A DNA stretch of 64,000 bases from NCBI GenBank assembly GCA_003218375.1, contig QHNH01000010.1, positions 125,887 through 189,886 on the forward strand, written 5' to 3'. The notes beneath the pieces are model-generated. The model was given only the letters and a program-made list of their open reading frames with translations. It made no database searches and was not told the DNA's origin. The translations under genes and the position numbers were made by a program. Numbering within the stretch: the stretch's first letter is position 1; every line of letters starts with the position of its first letter. This document shows positions 56,553 to 64,000 of the stretch, piece after piece. The stretch is from Verrucomicrobiota bacterium. Its GTDB lineage: Bacteria; Verrucomicrobiota; Verrucomicrobiia; Chthoniobacterales; UBA10450.

Positions 56553-56647
56553 ACAGGTAGGGACGCCTTTCCGAGGCGTCCGACTTCCTCGAGAATCGCT
56601 TCGCAGCAGAAATTTGTCGGACGCGTCGGAAACGCATCCCTACCTGT
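56553..56647. repeat. AGGTAGGGACG...CCCTACCT inverted-repeat element, second copy
   Basis: Ends ACAGGTAGGGACGCCTTTCC and GGAAACGCATCCCTACCTGT are inverted copies and match the element at 35.1 kb. It lies between the divergent pdxJ and DUF2064 genes, so a promoter for either gene must work around it. Confidence 0.85.
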
Positions 56648-56690
56648 AAAAAGGCTTGTCGGTCCCCCTCGCCCTTTCGTATCCAGAGGC

Positions 56691-57377
56691 GTGTCCCGAC
56701 GCGCTGTTCTCATCTTCGCCGAGAAAGTGCATGTCGATCTGGCCCGACGCTCGTTTCCGAAAGCGGCGCGGCGGCTCTTGAATCTTCCCGCGTTCGCCTC
56801 GGAAATTTTGCCGGAGATCGAGGTCCATCTTTTCACGTCCGCCGGAAACGCGAGCGTCACCGGACCACGTATTCATCGCCAGTCCGGGCACGGTTTTGCC
56901 GAGCGATTTGAAAACGCGATCGAGACGATTGCCCAGCTCGGTTACGATGAAGTCGTCGCGGTGGGCCGCGATTGCCCGGGCCTGGGCGCGCTCGACATTG
57001 AGCGCGCGTTCGCTGAGCTAACGTCGAAGAAGCTGGTTCTCGGGCCGGATCATCGCGGCGGTTGTTATCTCATCGCGTTTCGCATCGCCGATCGCGAGCT
57101 GCTCCGCGACGTTCGCTGGAAACGAAACACGGATTGCGACCAACTGGTCCAGCGCGCCGGCGCCGGACATGTTTCCCTGCTGCCCGTTAAACACGATCTG
57201 GATTCCTGGACTGACCTGCGACTGTTTGCGCGCACGAATGAATCGCTCGCTCGCCTCGCCGCATTCGTCCTGAGCCTGGTCAGCCCGGCTCGAACGCGTC
57301 TCATTGAATTTGTAAGCATCGCGTCGCAGCGAATGCGGGTCCGCCAGCAAATGCCGCCGCCGGCATTTGCGGCCTAA
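56691..57377 (+). CDS. DUF2064 (TIGR04282-like) glycosyltransferase, arsenosugar-associated
   Basis: This 228-aa nucleotide-sugar-transferase-fold protein has the DUF2064 core: AVLIFAEKVHVD, then HGFAERFENAI, VGRDCPGL and GPDHRGGCYLI (family form GP-x-x-DGGYYLI). TIGR04282-type members are the 'rSAM/selenodomain-associated' transferases that recur beside arsenosugar genes. It is the first gene of a plus-strand run that includes ArsM and ArsS. The start is GTG. It may add or remodel the sugar moiety; the substrate is inferred only from context. Its stop lies in a GCCTAACG octamer. Confidence 0.75.
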   Translation: MSRRAVLIFAEKVHVDLARRSFPKAARRLLNLPAFASEILPEIEVHLFTSAGNASVTGPRIHRQSGHGFAERFENAIETIAQLGYDEVVAVGRDCPGLGALDIERAFAELTSKKLVLGPDHRGGCYLIAFRIADRELLRDVRWKRNTDCDQLVQRAGAGHVSLLPVKHDLDSWTDLRLFARTNESLARLAAFVLSLVSPARTRLIEFVSIASQRMRVRQQMPPPAFAA

Positions 57378-57398
57378 CGACCGCGCCTGAACGCGATT

Positions 57399-57421
57399 GT
57401 AGCCGGGATCGGTGATCCCGG
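57399..57421 (+). repeat. TGTAGCCGGGATC hairpin, half copy
   Basis: TGTAGCCGGGATCGGTGATC followed by CCGG is a hairpin unit identical to the left half of the element at 62.2 kb; no right half is found here. Confidence 0.7.
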
Positions 57422-57480
57422 TTTGCCCAAACCCTCAGCAGCAGACGTTCTAGAGAACGCCCTATCCCAACCCAATTTGC

Positions 57481-58950
57481 ATGTTACCAATTACTAGACC
57501 TAACAACCGCCGCATCGCTCTCCACTTTGCGGGTTACTTCTTTTGTTTCGTCATCCTGTCCTGCCATGTGGCGGCTGCCGAAACGAAATCCGATTCGGAA
57601 CGCCTCGAGAAACTCGAACGCGCCGTCGAGCTTCTCCAAAAGCGAAACACCGAGCTGGAAGCGGAAGTAAAGAGCCTCAAGCAACAGAAGTCCGCGCCGG
57701 CTGCACCGCTCAGCGCGGAGAAGCGCTCCCGATTCGTTCCCGATTCCAAATCGGCTATCGTCGAGAAAACCGAAACGAAGGCGGAGAAGAAGTCCGTCTA
57801 CGTCGTTCCAGGCGCCTCCGAGTTTAAGCTCACGCTCGGCGGCCTTCTCCAAACCCAGTACGAAGCGGGCGACGTTTTCGCGTTCGAAGGGCGCTTCGGC
57901 TCCGGCGCGATCAAGGACCGTTTCCGCCTCCGTCGCGCGCGGATCAATGTAGTGGGCGATTTCGCCGAGCAATTCGATTTCAAGCTCGAGGGCGAATTCG
58001 AACAAAGCGATGTCGGCCTCACGGTCCGCGACGCCACCGGCAAGACCCTCGCTTCCAATTCCACGCGGACAGCCTTTGGCGCCACTGACCTTTACATTAA
58101 CTGGCACCGTTACCCCGAATTTCAAATCAAGGTGGGACAATACAAGGCGCCATTTGGCCTCGAGCAGATAAGTCCTGATCCGAAGCTGTTCACGATCGAG
58201 CGCAGCCAGGTCACGAGCGCGCTCACGCCGGAGCGCCAGGTGGGCGTGGAGGTTTGGGGCAAACCATTCGCGAGCGTGTTCCCGGACCAGAAGGATTTGC
58301 TCGTTTACTACGCCGGGCTTTTCAACGGGAACGGGCGCAACATCTCGGTAAACGATAACAACGAATACATGTATGTCGGCCGGATCGAAGTGCAGGCCTT
58401 GAAGGCGAAAATCTTCAACGAAAACGCGACGGTGAAATTCGGCGCGAATGCGTTATCAAGCCGGGATGAAGCGGGCACGGTCCTTTCGCCTACTGGAACC
58501 CTGAGGGTAAACAGTGACGGCTCCCTCACTTCGTTCACCGCTCCTTCCGCCGCCGAAAGAGAAGGCTACGGCTTTGACGCCGCCTTCCATTACGGCCCCT
58601 TCGATCTGATCGCGGAGTATCTCAGCGAGAGTTATGAAGGTCGCACCGTCAACGGCGTGGCGCCGGCCTTCAAAGATTTCCGCGCGGACGGGTACTACCT
58701 CCAGGGCACCTACTTCATCGTTCCGGAAAAGCTCCAGCTCTTCGCCAAGTACGAAAGCTTCAACCCCGGCCAGGTCGCGAATGACGACATCCGGTCGATC
58801 ACCGGCGGCGTGAACTACTACATCCACGGCGATGACATCAAGATTCTCGCCCACTACATCCATACCTGGTCGGATTTCCGCCAAAACCATCCCGCCTTTG
58901 GTTCTGACGAGTTCGATGAAGTCATCCTCCGGCTTCAGGTCCTTTTCTAA
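57481..58950 (+). CDS. Phosphate-selective porin O/P family protein
   Basis: This 489-aa outer-membrane protein has a signal peptide (about 1-34), a coiled-coil region (about 38-66, LEKLERAVELLQKRNTELEAEV in part) and a long beta-rich barrel beginning FKLTLGGLLQTQYEAG and containing GQYKAPFGLEQ. OprO/OprP barrels pass phosphate, and arsenate is a close mimic. It lies 12 bp before arsM on the same strand and in front of a PiT transporter, so it probably forms the outer gate of the arsenic/phosphate system. Confidence 0.85.
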   Translation: MLPITRPNNRRIALHFAGYFFCFVILSCHVAAAETKSDSERLEKLERAVELLQKRNTELEAEVKSLKQQKSAPAAPLSAEKRSRFVPDSKSAIVEKTETKAEKKSVYVVPGASEFKLTLGGLLQTQYEAGDVFAFEGRFGSGAIKDRFRLRRARINVVGDFAEQFDFKLEGEFEQSDVGLTVRDATGKTLASNSTRTAFGATDLYINWHRYPEFQIKVGQYKAPFGLEQISPDPKLFTIERSQVTSALTPERQVGVEVWGKPFASVFPDQKDLLVYYAGLFNGNGRNISVNDNNEYMYVGRIEVQALKAKIFNENATVKFGANALSSRDEAGTVLSPTGTLRVNSDGSLTSFTAPSAAEREGYGFDAAFHYGPFDLIAEYLSESYEGRTVNGVAPAFKDFRADGYYLQGTYFIVPEKLQLFAKYESFNPGQVANDDIRSITGGVNYYIHGDDIKILAHYIHTWSDFRQNHPAFGSDEFDEVILRLQVLF

Positions 58951-58962
58951 CCCTCGAAAACT

Positions 58963-60117
58963 ATGAACACCATCAACGCTGAATCCGAAGTCCGAAAACG
59001 TTACGCCGCCGGCGCGCAGGCTACTGAAGCGAAACTTTGCTGCCCGGTCGATTACAACGCGGAATACCTCAAGGTCATTCCAAAGGAAGTCATCGAACGC
59101 GATTACGGTTGCGGCGATCCCAGTAAGTATCTCCGGGAAGGCGAAACGGTCCTCGACCTGGGAAGCGGCACCGGAAAGATTTGTTTCATCGCAGCCCAGG
59201 TGGTGGGACCGCAGGGAAAAGTCATCGGCGTCGACATGACCGACGAGATGCTCGAGGTCGCGCGCCGGAACGCGCCGATCGTGGCGGAGCGGGTCGGCTA
59301 TGCGAATGTCGAGTTTCGCAAAGGCCGGATCCAGGACCTTGCCCTCAGCATTGACGTGCTCGACGCGGAATTGAAACGGCGCCCGATCAATGATGCTTCG
59401 TCCTTCCTGGCCGCTGATGAGCTCGCCCAGGAACTGCGCGTGAAGCATCCCCTCATCGCGAACGACTCAGTCGACGTGGTTGTTTCCAACTGCGTCCTGA
59501 ATCTGGTCGAAGCGAACGCAAAGCGGCAGCTCTTCGACGAAATCTTTCGCGTGCTGAAGATCGGCGGTCGCGCAGTGATCTCGGACATCGTGAGCGATGA
59601 AGAAGTGCCCGAGCACCTCCAGAACGATCCGGAGCTTTGGAGCGGTTGCATCTCCGGTGCGTTGACGGAGGAAGGTTTCCTTGCCGCGTTCACCGCCGCC
59701 GGTTTCTACGGCGTCCAGATTCTCAAGCGGGACGAGCAACCGTGGCAGACGGTCGAAGGGATCGAGTTTCGTTCGGTAACGGTCGAGGCGCTCAAAGGAA
59801 AACAAGGACCGTGTGTCGAGCGAAACCAGGCCGTTATCTACAAAGGACCATTCAAGGAGGTGCTCGATGACGACAACCACCGGATGGAGCGCGGCCGGCG
59901 CTATGCGGTGTGCGATAAGACCTACAACATCTACCGCAAGGCCCCCTACTCCGCCTCCTTCGAGTTCATCGAACCATTGACCCCGATTCCGCTGCAAGAA
60001 GCAAAGCCCTTCGATTGCTCACGCACTTCCCTGCGTCACCCCAAGGAGACAAAGGGCCAGGACTACAACGTCACCACCGACGCCTCGCAGTGCTGCGATG
60101 GTGGCAGCTGCTGCTAG
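58963..60117 (+). CDS. arsM: Arsenite S-adenosylmethionine methyltransferase
   Basis: This 384-aa enzyme methylates As(III) stepwise with SAM. The SAM motif LDLGSGTGK is clear, and the three As-binding Cys of the family are visible at about C50 (DYGCGDP), C177 (VVSNCVLN) and C229 (WSGCISGAL). A CC pair at 26-27 and a C-terminal CCDGGSCC tail add thiols. About 30 extra residues lie between the SAM domain and C177, as in versions from arsenosugar clusters. It precedes PiT and ArsS genes, so dimethylated arsenic is the likely product passed on. Confidence 0.93.
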   Translation: MNTINAESEVRKRYAAGAQATEAKLCCPVDYNAEYLKVIPKEVIERDYGCGDPSKYLREGETVLDLGSGTGKICFIAAQVVGPQGKVIGVDMTDEMLEVARRNAPIVAERVGYANVEFRKGRIQDLALSIDVLDAELKRRPINDASSFLAADELAQELRVKHPLIANDSVDVVVSNCVLNLVEANAKRQLFDEIFRVLKIGGRAVISDIVSDEEVPEHLQNDPELWSGCISGALTEEGFLAAFTAAGFYGVQILKRDEQPWQTVEGIEFRSVTVEALKGKQGPCVERNQAVIYKGPFKEVLDDDNHRMERGRRYAVCDKTYNIYRKAPYSASFEFIEPLTPIPLQEAKPFDCSRTSLRHPKETKGQDYNVTTDASQCCDGGSCC

Positions 60118-60132
60118 CGAGAATAGGATTCC

Positions 60133-61254
60133 ATGCTTCTCATCGCTCTCTTCCTCGCCACCTGTTTCCTCGCCTATTCCAACGGGGCGAACGATAATTT
60201 TAAAGGGGTAGCTTCACTTTACGGTTGTCGTGCGGCCAGCTACCGCACCGCGATTACCTGGGCGACAATCACCACCTTCGCCGGCTCGATTGCTTCGATC
60301 TTTCTCGCGCAAGCTTTGCTGAAGAAATTCTCCGGCAAAGGCCTGGTGCCGGACACACTGGTTGGTTCGGAGCAATTCCTTCTCGCGGTAGCTCTCGGTG
60401 TGGCTATTACGGTCATCCTGGCCACGCTCCTGGGATTTCCGATCTCAACCACCCACGGCATCACCGGCGCCATCGTGGGATGTGGACTCGTCGCGGTGGG
60501 AACGGGAGTGAATTTCGGCGCGCTCGGCAAGGGCTTTGTGCTTCCCCTCTTGCTTAGTCCAGTCCTGGCAATCGTGCTGGGCGGCCTGCTTTACTTTATC
60601 TTTCGAAGTTTGCGGCTCATCTGCGGGGTCCGAAAGGAATGGTGCATCTGTGTTGGCACCGAGGAACGAGTTGTCGCTCTTCCCCAACCAGGCTCCATTC
60701 TCTCCATGCGAAGCGCGCCTGCGCCGATCACACTTACTATCGACGAACAGGAGACTTGTCGCGAGCGCTATGCGGGTTCGATGTTCGGACTTAGCGCGCA
60801 GCAGGTGATGGACGCCGCACATTTCCTCAGCGCCGGCGCTGTCAGTTTCGCCCGCGGCTTGAACGATACTCCCAAAATCGTCGCGATGCTGCTCCTCCTG
60901 AAGTGGATGGACATCCGCTGGGGTTTCTTCGCCGTCGCTCTAACGATGGCGATTGGTGGATTGCTCAACGCCCGTAAAGTAGCGGAAACCATGAGTCACA
61001 AAATTACCGCAATGAACCATGGGCAGGGCTTCTCCGCCAACCTGACGACCGGCATTCTGGTTATCGTCGCCAGCTTCTTTGGCCTGCCGGTTTCGACCAC
61101 CCACGTTTCCGTCGGCGCGCTTTTTGGAATGAGTGTAACCACCGGACAGGCCAATCCGCGAGTTATGTTGAATATCGTCCTGTCGTGGCTCATCACTTTG
61201 CCGTGCGCGGCACTCATCGCCGGTGTCGCCTATGCGATTCTTCGCAACCTATGA
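60133..61254 (+). CDS. PiT family inorganic phosphate (arsenate) transporter
   Basis: This 373-aa inner-membrane protein has the duplicated PiT signature: SNGANDNFKGV and RGLNDTPKIV, with FPISTTHGIT and LPVSTTHVSV in the two halves, and about ten helices. The central cytoplasmic loop is odd: LICGVRKEWCICVG and QETC put four Cys close together. That could give thiol-based arsenic sensing or binding. It is between arsM and arsS and overlaps arsS by 4 bp (ATGA). Low-affinity PiT carriers are known to admit arsenate, so arsenic import or dual use is inferred. Confidence 0.9.
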   Translation: MLLIALFLATCFLAYSNGANDNFKGVASLYGCRAASYRTAITWATITTFAGSIASIFLAQALLKKFSGKGLVPDTLVGSEQFLLAVALGVAITVILATLLGFPISTTHGITGAIVGCGLVAVGTGVNFGALGKGFVLPLLLSPVLAIVLGGLLYFIFRSLRLICGVRKEWCICVGTEERVVALPQPGSILSMRSAPAPITLTIDEQETCRERYAGSMFGLSAQQVMDAAHFLSAGAVSFARGLNDTPKIVAMLLLLKWMDIRWGFFAVALTMAIGGLLNARKVAETMSHKITAMNHGQGFSANLTTGILVIVASFFGLPVSTTHVSVGALFGMSVTTGQANPRVMLNIVLSWLITLPCAALIAGVAYAILRNL

Positions 61255-62225
61255 ACCTAACGACGGACAATAGCTTCTCGCGTAAGCTGGCCGAGCACTC
61301 CCTGCCGCTTCGTCATACGAAGACCGAGGTGCTCCAGCTCAATGTCGGCAAACTCTGCAACCTCACCTGCATCCATTGCCATGTGAATGCCGGGCCGAAA
61401 CGTAAGGAGATCATGACCCGCGCCACGATCGACCAGCTCATTGACTGGCTGGCGAAGACGGATATCCCCACCGTCGATCTTACCGGCGGCGCGCCCGAGA
61501 TGATCCCGGATTTCAAGTATCTCATCGAACGGTTGAAAGCGCTCGCGCCGCCGCGCCATATCATCGATCGCTGTAACCTCACGATCCTGCTCGAACCGGG
61601 CTACGGAGATTACGCGCAGTTCCTGGCCAAGCACGAAATCGAGATCATTGCTTCGATGCCGTGCTATTCGCCAGCGAATGTGAATGCGCAGCGCGGCAAC
61701 GGCGTGTTCGACGGAAGCATCAAGGCGCTCCAGCTCTTGAACTCGTTAGGTTACGGCCGCGAACCGCAGCTTCCGCTTCATCTCGTCTACAATCCGAACG
61801 GCGCGTTCCTGCCCGGCCCGCAGGAGGAACTCGAAGCCGACTACAAGCGCGAGCTGAAGGAACATTTCGGGATCGTCTTTAACAAGCTTTACACGATCAC
61901 GAACCTGCCGATCGCCCGGTTCGCCTCCTACTTGAAGAACAACAACCTCCTGGGCGATTATATGGCGCTGCTCAACGACGCCTTCAACCCCGCGACGGTG
62001 AACGGGCTGATGTGCCGCAATACCATTAATGTTAGTTGGCAGGGCGAAGTGTTCGATTGCGACTTCAACCAAATGCTCAAGATGCAATGGCGTGAGGGCG
62101 AACACGGCTTGCATCTGTGGGACGTCGATCCCGCGCTGGTGGAAAACCGGGAGATCGCGACGGGCGACCATTGCTTCGGCTGCACCGCCGGCGCCGGCTC
62201 GAGCTGCGGCGGCGCGCTGCTCTAG
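61251..62225 (+). CDS. arsS: Arsenosugar biosynthesis radical SAM protein ArsS
   Basis: From ATG 61251 this is 324 aa. The radical SAM cluster motif CNLTCIHC is at C36-C40-C43, followed by DLTGGAPEM and a C-terminal cysteine-rich part (LMCRNTINVSW, CDFNQ, CFGCTAGAGSSCGG). ArsS transfers the 5'-deoxyadenosyl group of SAM to a methylated arsenical, making the precursor of arsenosugars. Its stop is near a repeat. The gene closes the cluster; the nucleosidase step must be encoded elsewhere. Confidence 0.93.
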   Translation: MNLTTDNSFSRKLAEHSLPLRHTKTEVLQLNVGKLCNLTCIHCHVNAGPKRKEIMTRATIDQLIDWLAKTDIPTVDLTGGAPEMIPDFKYLIERLKALAPPRHIIDRCNLTILLEPGYGDYAQFLAKHEIEIIASMPCYSPANVNAQRGNGVFDGSIKALQLLNSLGYGREPQLPLHLVYNPNGAFLPGPQEELEADYKRELKEHFGIVFNKLYTITNLPIARFASYLKNNNLLGDYMALLNDAFNPATVNGLMCRNTINVSWQGEVFDCDFNQMLKMQWREGEHGLHLWDVDPALVENREIATGDHCFGCTAGAGSSCGGALL

Positions 62226-62226
62226 C

Positions 62227-62303
62227 TGTTGTAGCCGGGATCGGTGATCCCGGTCGGGTCAGCGGAATTTTGCGCGGGCGGGATCAACGATCCGGCTACA
62301 ACA
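62227..62303. repeat. TGTTGTAGCCGGGATC...GATCCGGCTACAACA inverted-repeat element
   Basis: Ends TGTTGTAGCCGG and CCGGCTACAACA are exact inverted copies. The left half contains the hairpin GGGATCGGTGATCCC. It lies just after arsS and runs 8 bp into the 3' end of the YjbR-like gene, giving that gene its TAG stop (TTGTAG on the minus strand). Confidence 0.85.
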
Positions 62304-62619
62304 AATCCTTTGGCGCTTTGTTCCGCCACGCGATTTCCATCGCCCGCTTCAACGTCGTCCTATCAACCGCTTCGAGGTGAACTGTCGTGCTCCCTCTCTT
62401 TCCCCACGCTCCTTTGGCCGGCGCGAAGACCTTCGGATAGCTCTGCCTGAAACGCGCTTGTTCCTCCGGGGGCAGAATGACCATGCCGTGGTCTTTGTCC
62501 GGATAACCGAGCGTAACGAAGATCTTTCCGCCCACCCGAAAATCGGGGTGGTTCATGTGCGCGCTTTCCTCGACCTCCGGCAGACTCAGCGCAATGGGGC
62601 GAAAGTCGGCGGCGATCAT
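62296..62619 (-). CDS. MmcQ/YjbR family protein
   Basis: This 107-aa protein has the YjbR fold signature: ALSLPEVEESAHMNHPDFRVGGKIF, MVILPPEEQARF and a C-terminal AWRNKAPKDLL. Members bind DNA in some cases; function is not settled. Its start overlaps the GNAT stop by 4 bp, so the two are co-translated. Its stop codon lies inside the adjoining repeat. Confidence 0.85.
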   Translation of the reverse strand: MIAADFRPIALSLPEVEESAHMNHPDFRVGGKIFVTLGYPDKDHGMVILPPEEQARFRQSYPKVFAPAKGAWGKRGSTTVHLEAVDRTTLKRAMEIAWRNKAPKDLL

Positions 62620-63113
62620 TGTCTTGATGGTGTGGGAGAGTAAGTCATGATGACAACGTTTTGTTCACGGTAGTTGGTGTGTTCGTCCAAAGCCCAGCCG
62701 AGCGCAGCATAAAATTTTTCACTGTGGACAGTGTACAAGTACAGGAGTGGTACCTCCAGTTTGCCGGCTTCGGCCATGATACGTTGGACCAGTTCAGCAC
62801 CGATTCCTTTCCGTCGATGTGGTTCGCCGACAAAGACGCCTGCCAGCCACGGCGTCAATTCCATCCGCGTCTCCATGTCATGAGCCACGAGACTCGCAGA
62901 GCCGAGGACCTCGCTGTCGTCAAGCGCAACAACGGTGAGCGGAATCCGATCGCGATTGGAAAAACCTTCGAGGCGGGCCCTTCGCTTTTCAACAGTGTCG
63001 CCCGGGCGGGTATGGCCCCACTCGCGGTGTTGCCATTCCGCGAGCGTGGAAAGCACGCTCGGATGGTCGGCGAGGTATTCGATCGTCATAGGATCTTCAT
63101 TCGAATCTAGCAA
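62616..63113 (-). CDS. GNAT family N-acetyltransferase
   Basis: This 165-aa protein has the acetyl-CoA-binding motif VGEPHRRKGIGAELVQRIM (about residues 92-110) and the C-terminal FYAALGW turn of GNAT enzymes. The acceptor is unknown. The start may be the Met at 63089. It is coupled to the YjbR-like gene. Confidence 0.88.
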   Translation of the reverse strand: MLDSNEDPMTIEYLADHPSVLSTLAEWQHREWGHTRPGDTVEKRRARLEGFSNRDRIPLTVVALDDSEVLGSASLVAHDMETRMELTPWLAGVFVGEPHRRKGIGAELVQRIMAEAGKLEVPLLYLYTVHSEKFYAALGWALDEHTNYREQNVVIMTYSPTPSRQ

Positions 63114-63155
63114 CTGTCATTGACCCACGCTGTCATTTCTTTCACGCTCCCCGCC

Positions 63156-64000
63156 ATGAAATCTTTGGTCCTGGTTTTCCTGCTTGCTCTCTCGCTCCTG
63201 GCAGTGTTGCCCTCGGCGCTCGCCCAGGGCACACCCCCTTCCCCAACGGCCGCGCCCGCTCCATCCATCGCGCCCGGGACCGATCCCGCAACCGCCACCC
63301 GCGCCTGGCTCGACACCGTTCCGCCGGACAAAAAGGCCAGATCCGACGCTTACTTCGAAGGCGGCTACTGGCTGATCCTCTGGAATTTCCTGGTCGCGGC
63401 CGCGATTTCCATCTTTCTCCTGGCCTCACGCATTTCGGCGCGGATGCGCGATTTCGCCGAGCGAACAACGCGGTTCAAGGCGTTGCAAGTCATCATCTAC
63501 GGCATCCTCTTCCTCCTCGTTACCTACGTGCTCGGATTTCCGCTCAACGTTTACGAGCGCTTCATCCGGGAGCACGCCTACGGCATGGCGACGCAGAATT
63601 TTTCCCAGTGGTTTACCGAACAACTGATCATGGTCGCCGTGAATCTCGTCGTAACGAGCCTGCTTCTGGTCGGGCTTTACGCGGTGTTTCGCCGCGCGCC
63701 GCGGACCTGGTGGGTCTGGGGGACCATCGTCTCGATCGTCTTCACGGTGCTTGGCCTCATTCTCGCCCCGGTTTACATCGAGCCACTCTTCAACACCTAC
63801 AAGCCGCTCAACGATCCGGCCGTCAGCGAACCGATCCTTGCCATGGCCCGGGCCAATGAAATCCCGGTGACGCAGGTGTTCGAAGTGGACGCCTCGCGGC
63901 AAACGAAACGCGTCAGCGCGAATGTCGCCGGTTTCATGGGCACCACCCGGATCGCGCTCAACGATAATCTGCTGAAGCAATGCACCCTGCCGGAGATCCG
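63156..64000 (+). CDS. M48 family metallopeptidase (Ste24-like), 3' end outside window
   Basis: This gene is not in the ORF track because it runs off the right edge. From ATG 63156 it encodes a signal peptide (KSLVLVFLLALSLLAVLPSALAQ), a Pro/Ala-rich stretch, and then the M48 N-terminal module with helices near residues 75-95, 112-130, 160-180 and 190-212. IEPLFNTYKPLND and VFEVDASRQTKRVSANVAGF are typical of Ste24/CAAX-type proteases. The HExxH motif would lie just past the window. Confidence 0.85.
   Translation, partial: MKSLVLVFLLALSLLAVLPSALAQGTPPSPTAAPAPSIAPGTDPATATRAWLDTVPPDKKARSDAYFEGGYWLILWNFLVAAAISIFLLASRISARMRDFAERTTRFKALQVIIYGILFLLVTYVLGFPLNVYERFIREHAYGMATQNFSQWFTEQLIMVAVNLVVTSLLLVGLYAVFRRAPRTWWVWGTIVSIVFTVLGLILAPVYIEPLFNTYKPLNDPAVSEPILAMARANEIPVTQVFEVDASRQTKRVSANVAGFMGTTRIALNDNLLKQCTLPEI

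Noticed and set aside
58456-59448. 330-aa minus-strand ORF over the porin/arsM junction
   Set aside because: It spans the end of one clear gene and half of another on the opposite strand.

Overview
The window looks like chromosome from a GC-rich (around 60%), Gram-negative-type bacterium, most likely a Verrucomicrobiota member of the Chthoniobacterales/soil 'Spartobacteria' kind. This is inference from gene style: a secreted beta-propeller protein with the C-terminal 'VRALGPSL' domain, Kdo/heptose LPS genes, MacAB-type efflux, and many palindromic intergenic repeats. Clear Shine-Dalgarno sites are scarce, genes are tightly packed and ATGA start/stop overlaps are common. I saw no rRNA, tRNA or CRISPR array.

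Layout. 0-6.1 kb (minus): a MacA/MacB-like efflux operon (fusion protein, ATPase, two FtsX-type permeases), then a REC-PATAN-REC regulator that runs off the left edge. 6.3-9.4 kb: queG-aroK (minus) and purE-sua5 (plus). 9.6-15.3 kb (minus): rfaE1, gmhB, a GT-C-like membrane protein, kdsB and pyrG, i.e. LPS inner-core precursor supply. 15.4-20.1 kb (plus): two secreted unknowns, phoH, a broken 7TM-HD (pgpH-like) gene and a purine nucleoside phosphorylase. 20.1-21.7 kb: an accessory islet (nucleotidyltransferase, small membrane protein, DUF2442, DUF4160). 21.7-29 kb: L,D-transpeptidase, an orphan nuoB-nuoC pair, a 1034-aa hybrid histidine kinase, a truA with an internal gap, ruvX, manC. 29-35 kb: leucine-catabolism genes (carboxylase beta subunit, HMG-CoA lyase, enoyl-CoA hydratase) and a dinB fused to a membrane TPR protein. 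35-44.8 kb: UPF0173 hydrolase, Spy-like protein, DUF885 protein, a one-chain E1alpha-E1beta-E2 oxoacid dehydrogenase, thrC and lysC. 44.9-46.4 kb: a decayed islet between imperfect direct repeats. 46.5-56.5 kb: secreted proteins, nadK-tlyA, CPBP protease, comF-accD-folC, TMEM175-like channel, acpS-pdxJ.

56.7-62.2 kb (plus) is the most coherent accessory system: a DUF2064/TIGR04282-like glycosyltransferase, a phosphate-selective porin, the arsenic methyltransferase ArsM, a PiT transporter with an unusual Cys-rich loop, and the radical SAM enzyme ArsS. It reads as an arsenosugar biosynthesis cluster with its own oxyanion entry route. A YjbR protein, a GNAT acetyltransferase and the start of an M48 (Ste24-like) protease close the window.

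Three window-wide patterns matter. (1) Several otherwise well-conserved genes (7TM-HD, truA, the E2 domain, an unnamed family at 45 kb) each appear to lack an internal block of very roughly 100-150 bp, and dinB and E1/E2 are fused to neighbours; this is either real erosion or an assembly problem. (2) At least five kinds of inverted-terminal-repeat elements sit between genes, two of them supplying stop codons. (3) The octamer CGTTAGGC is about five times commoner than base composition predicts, by eye count.
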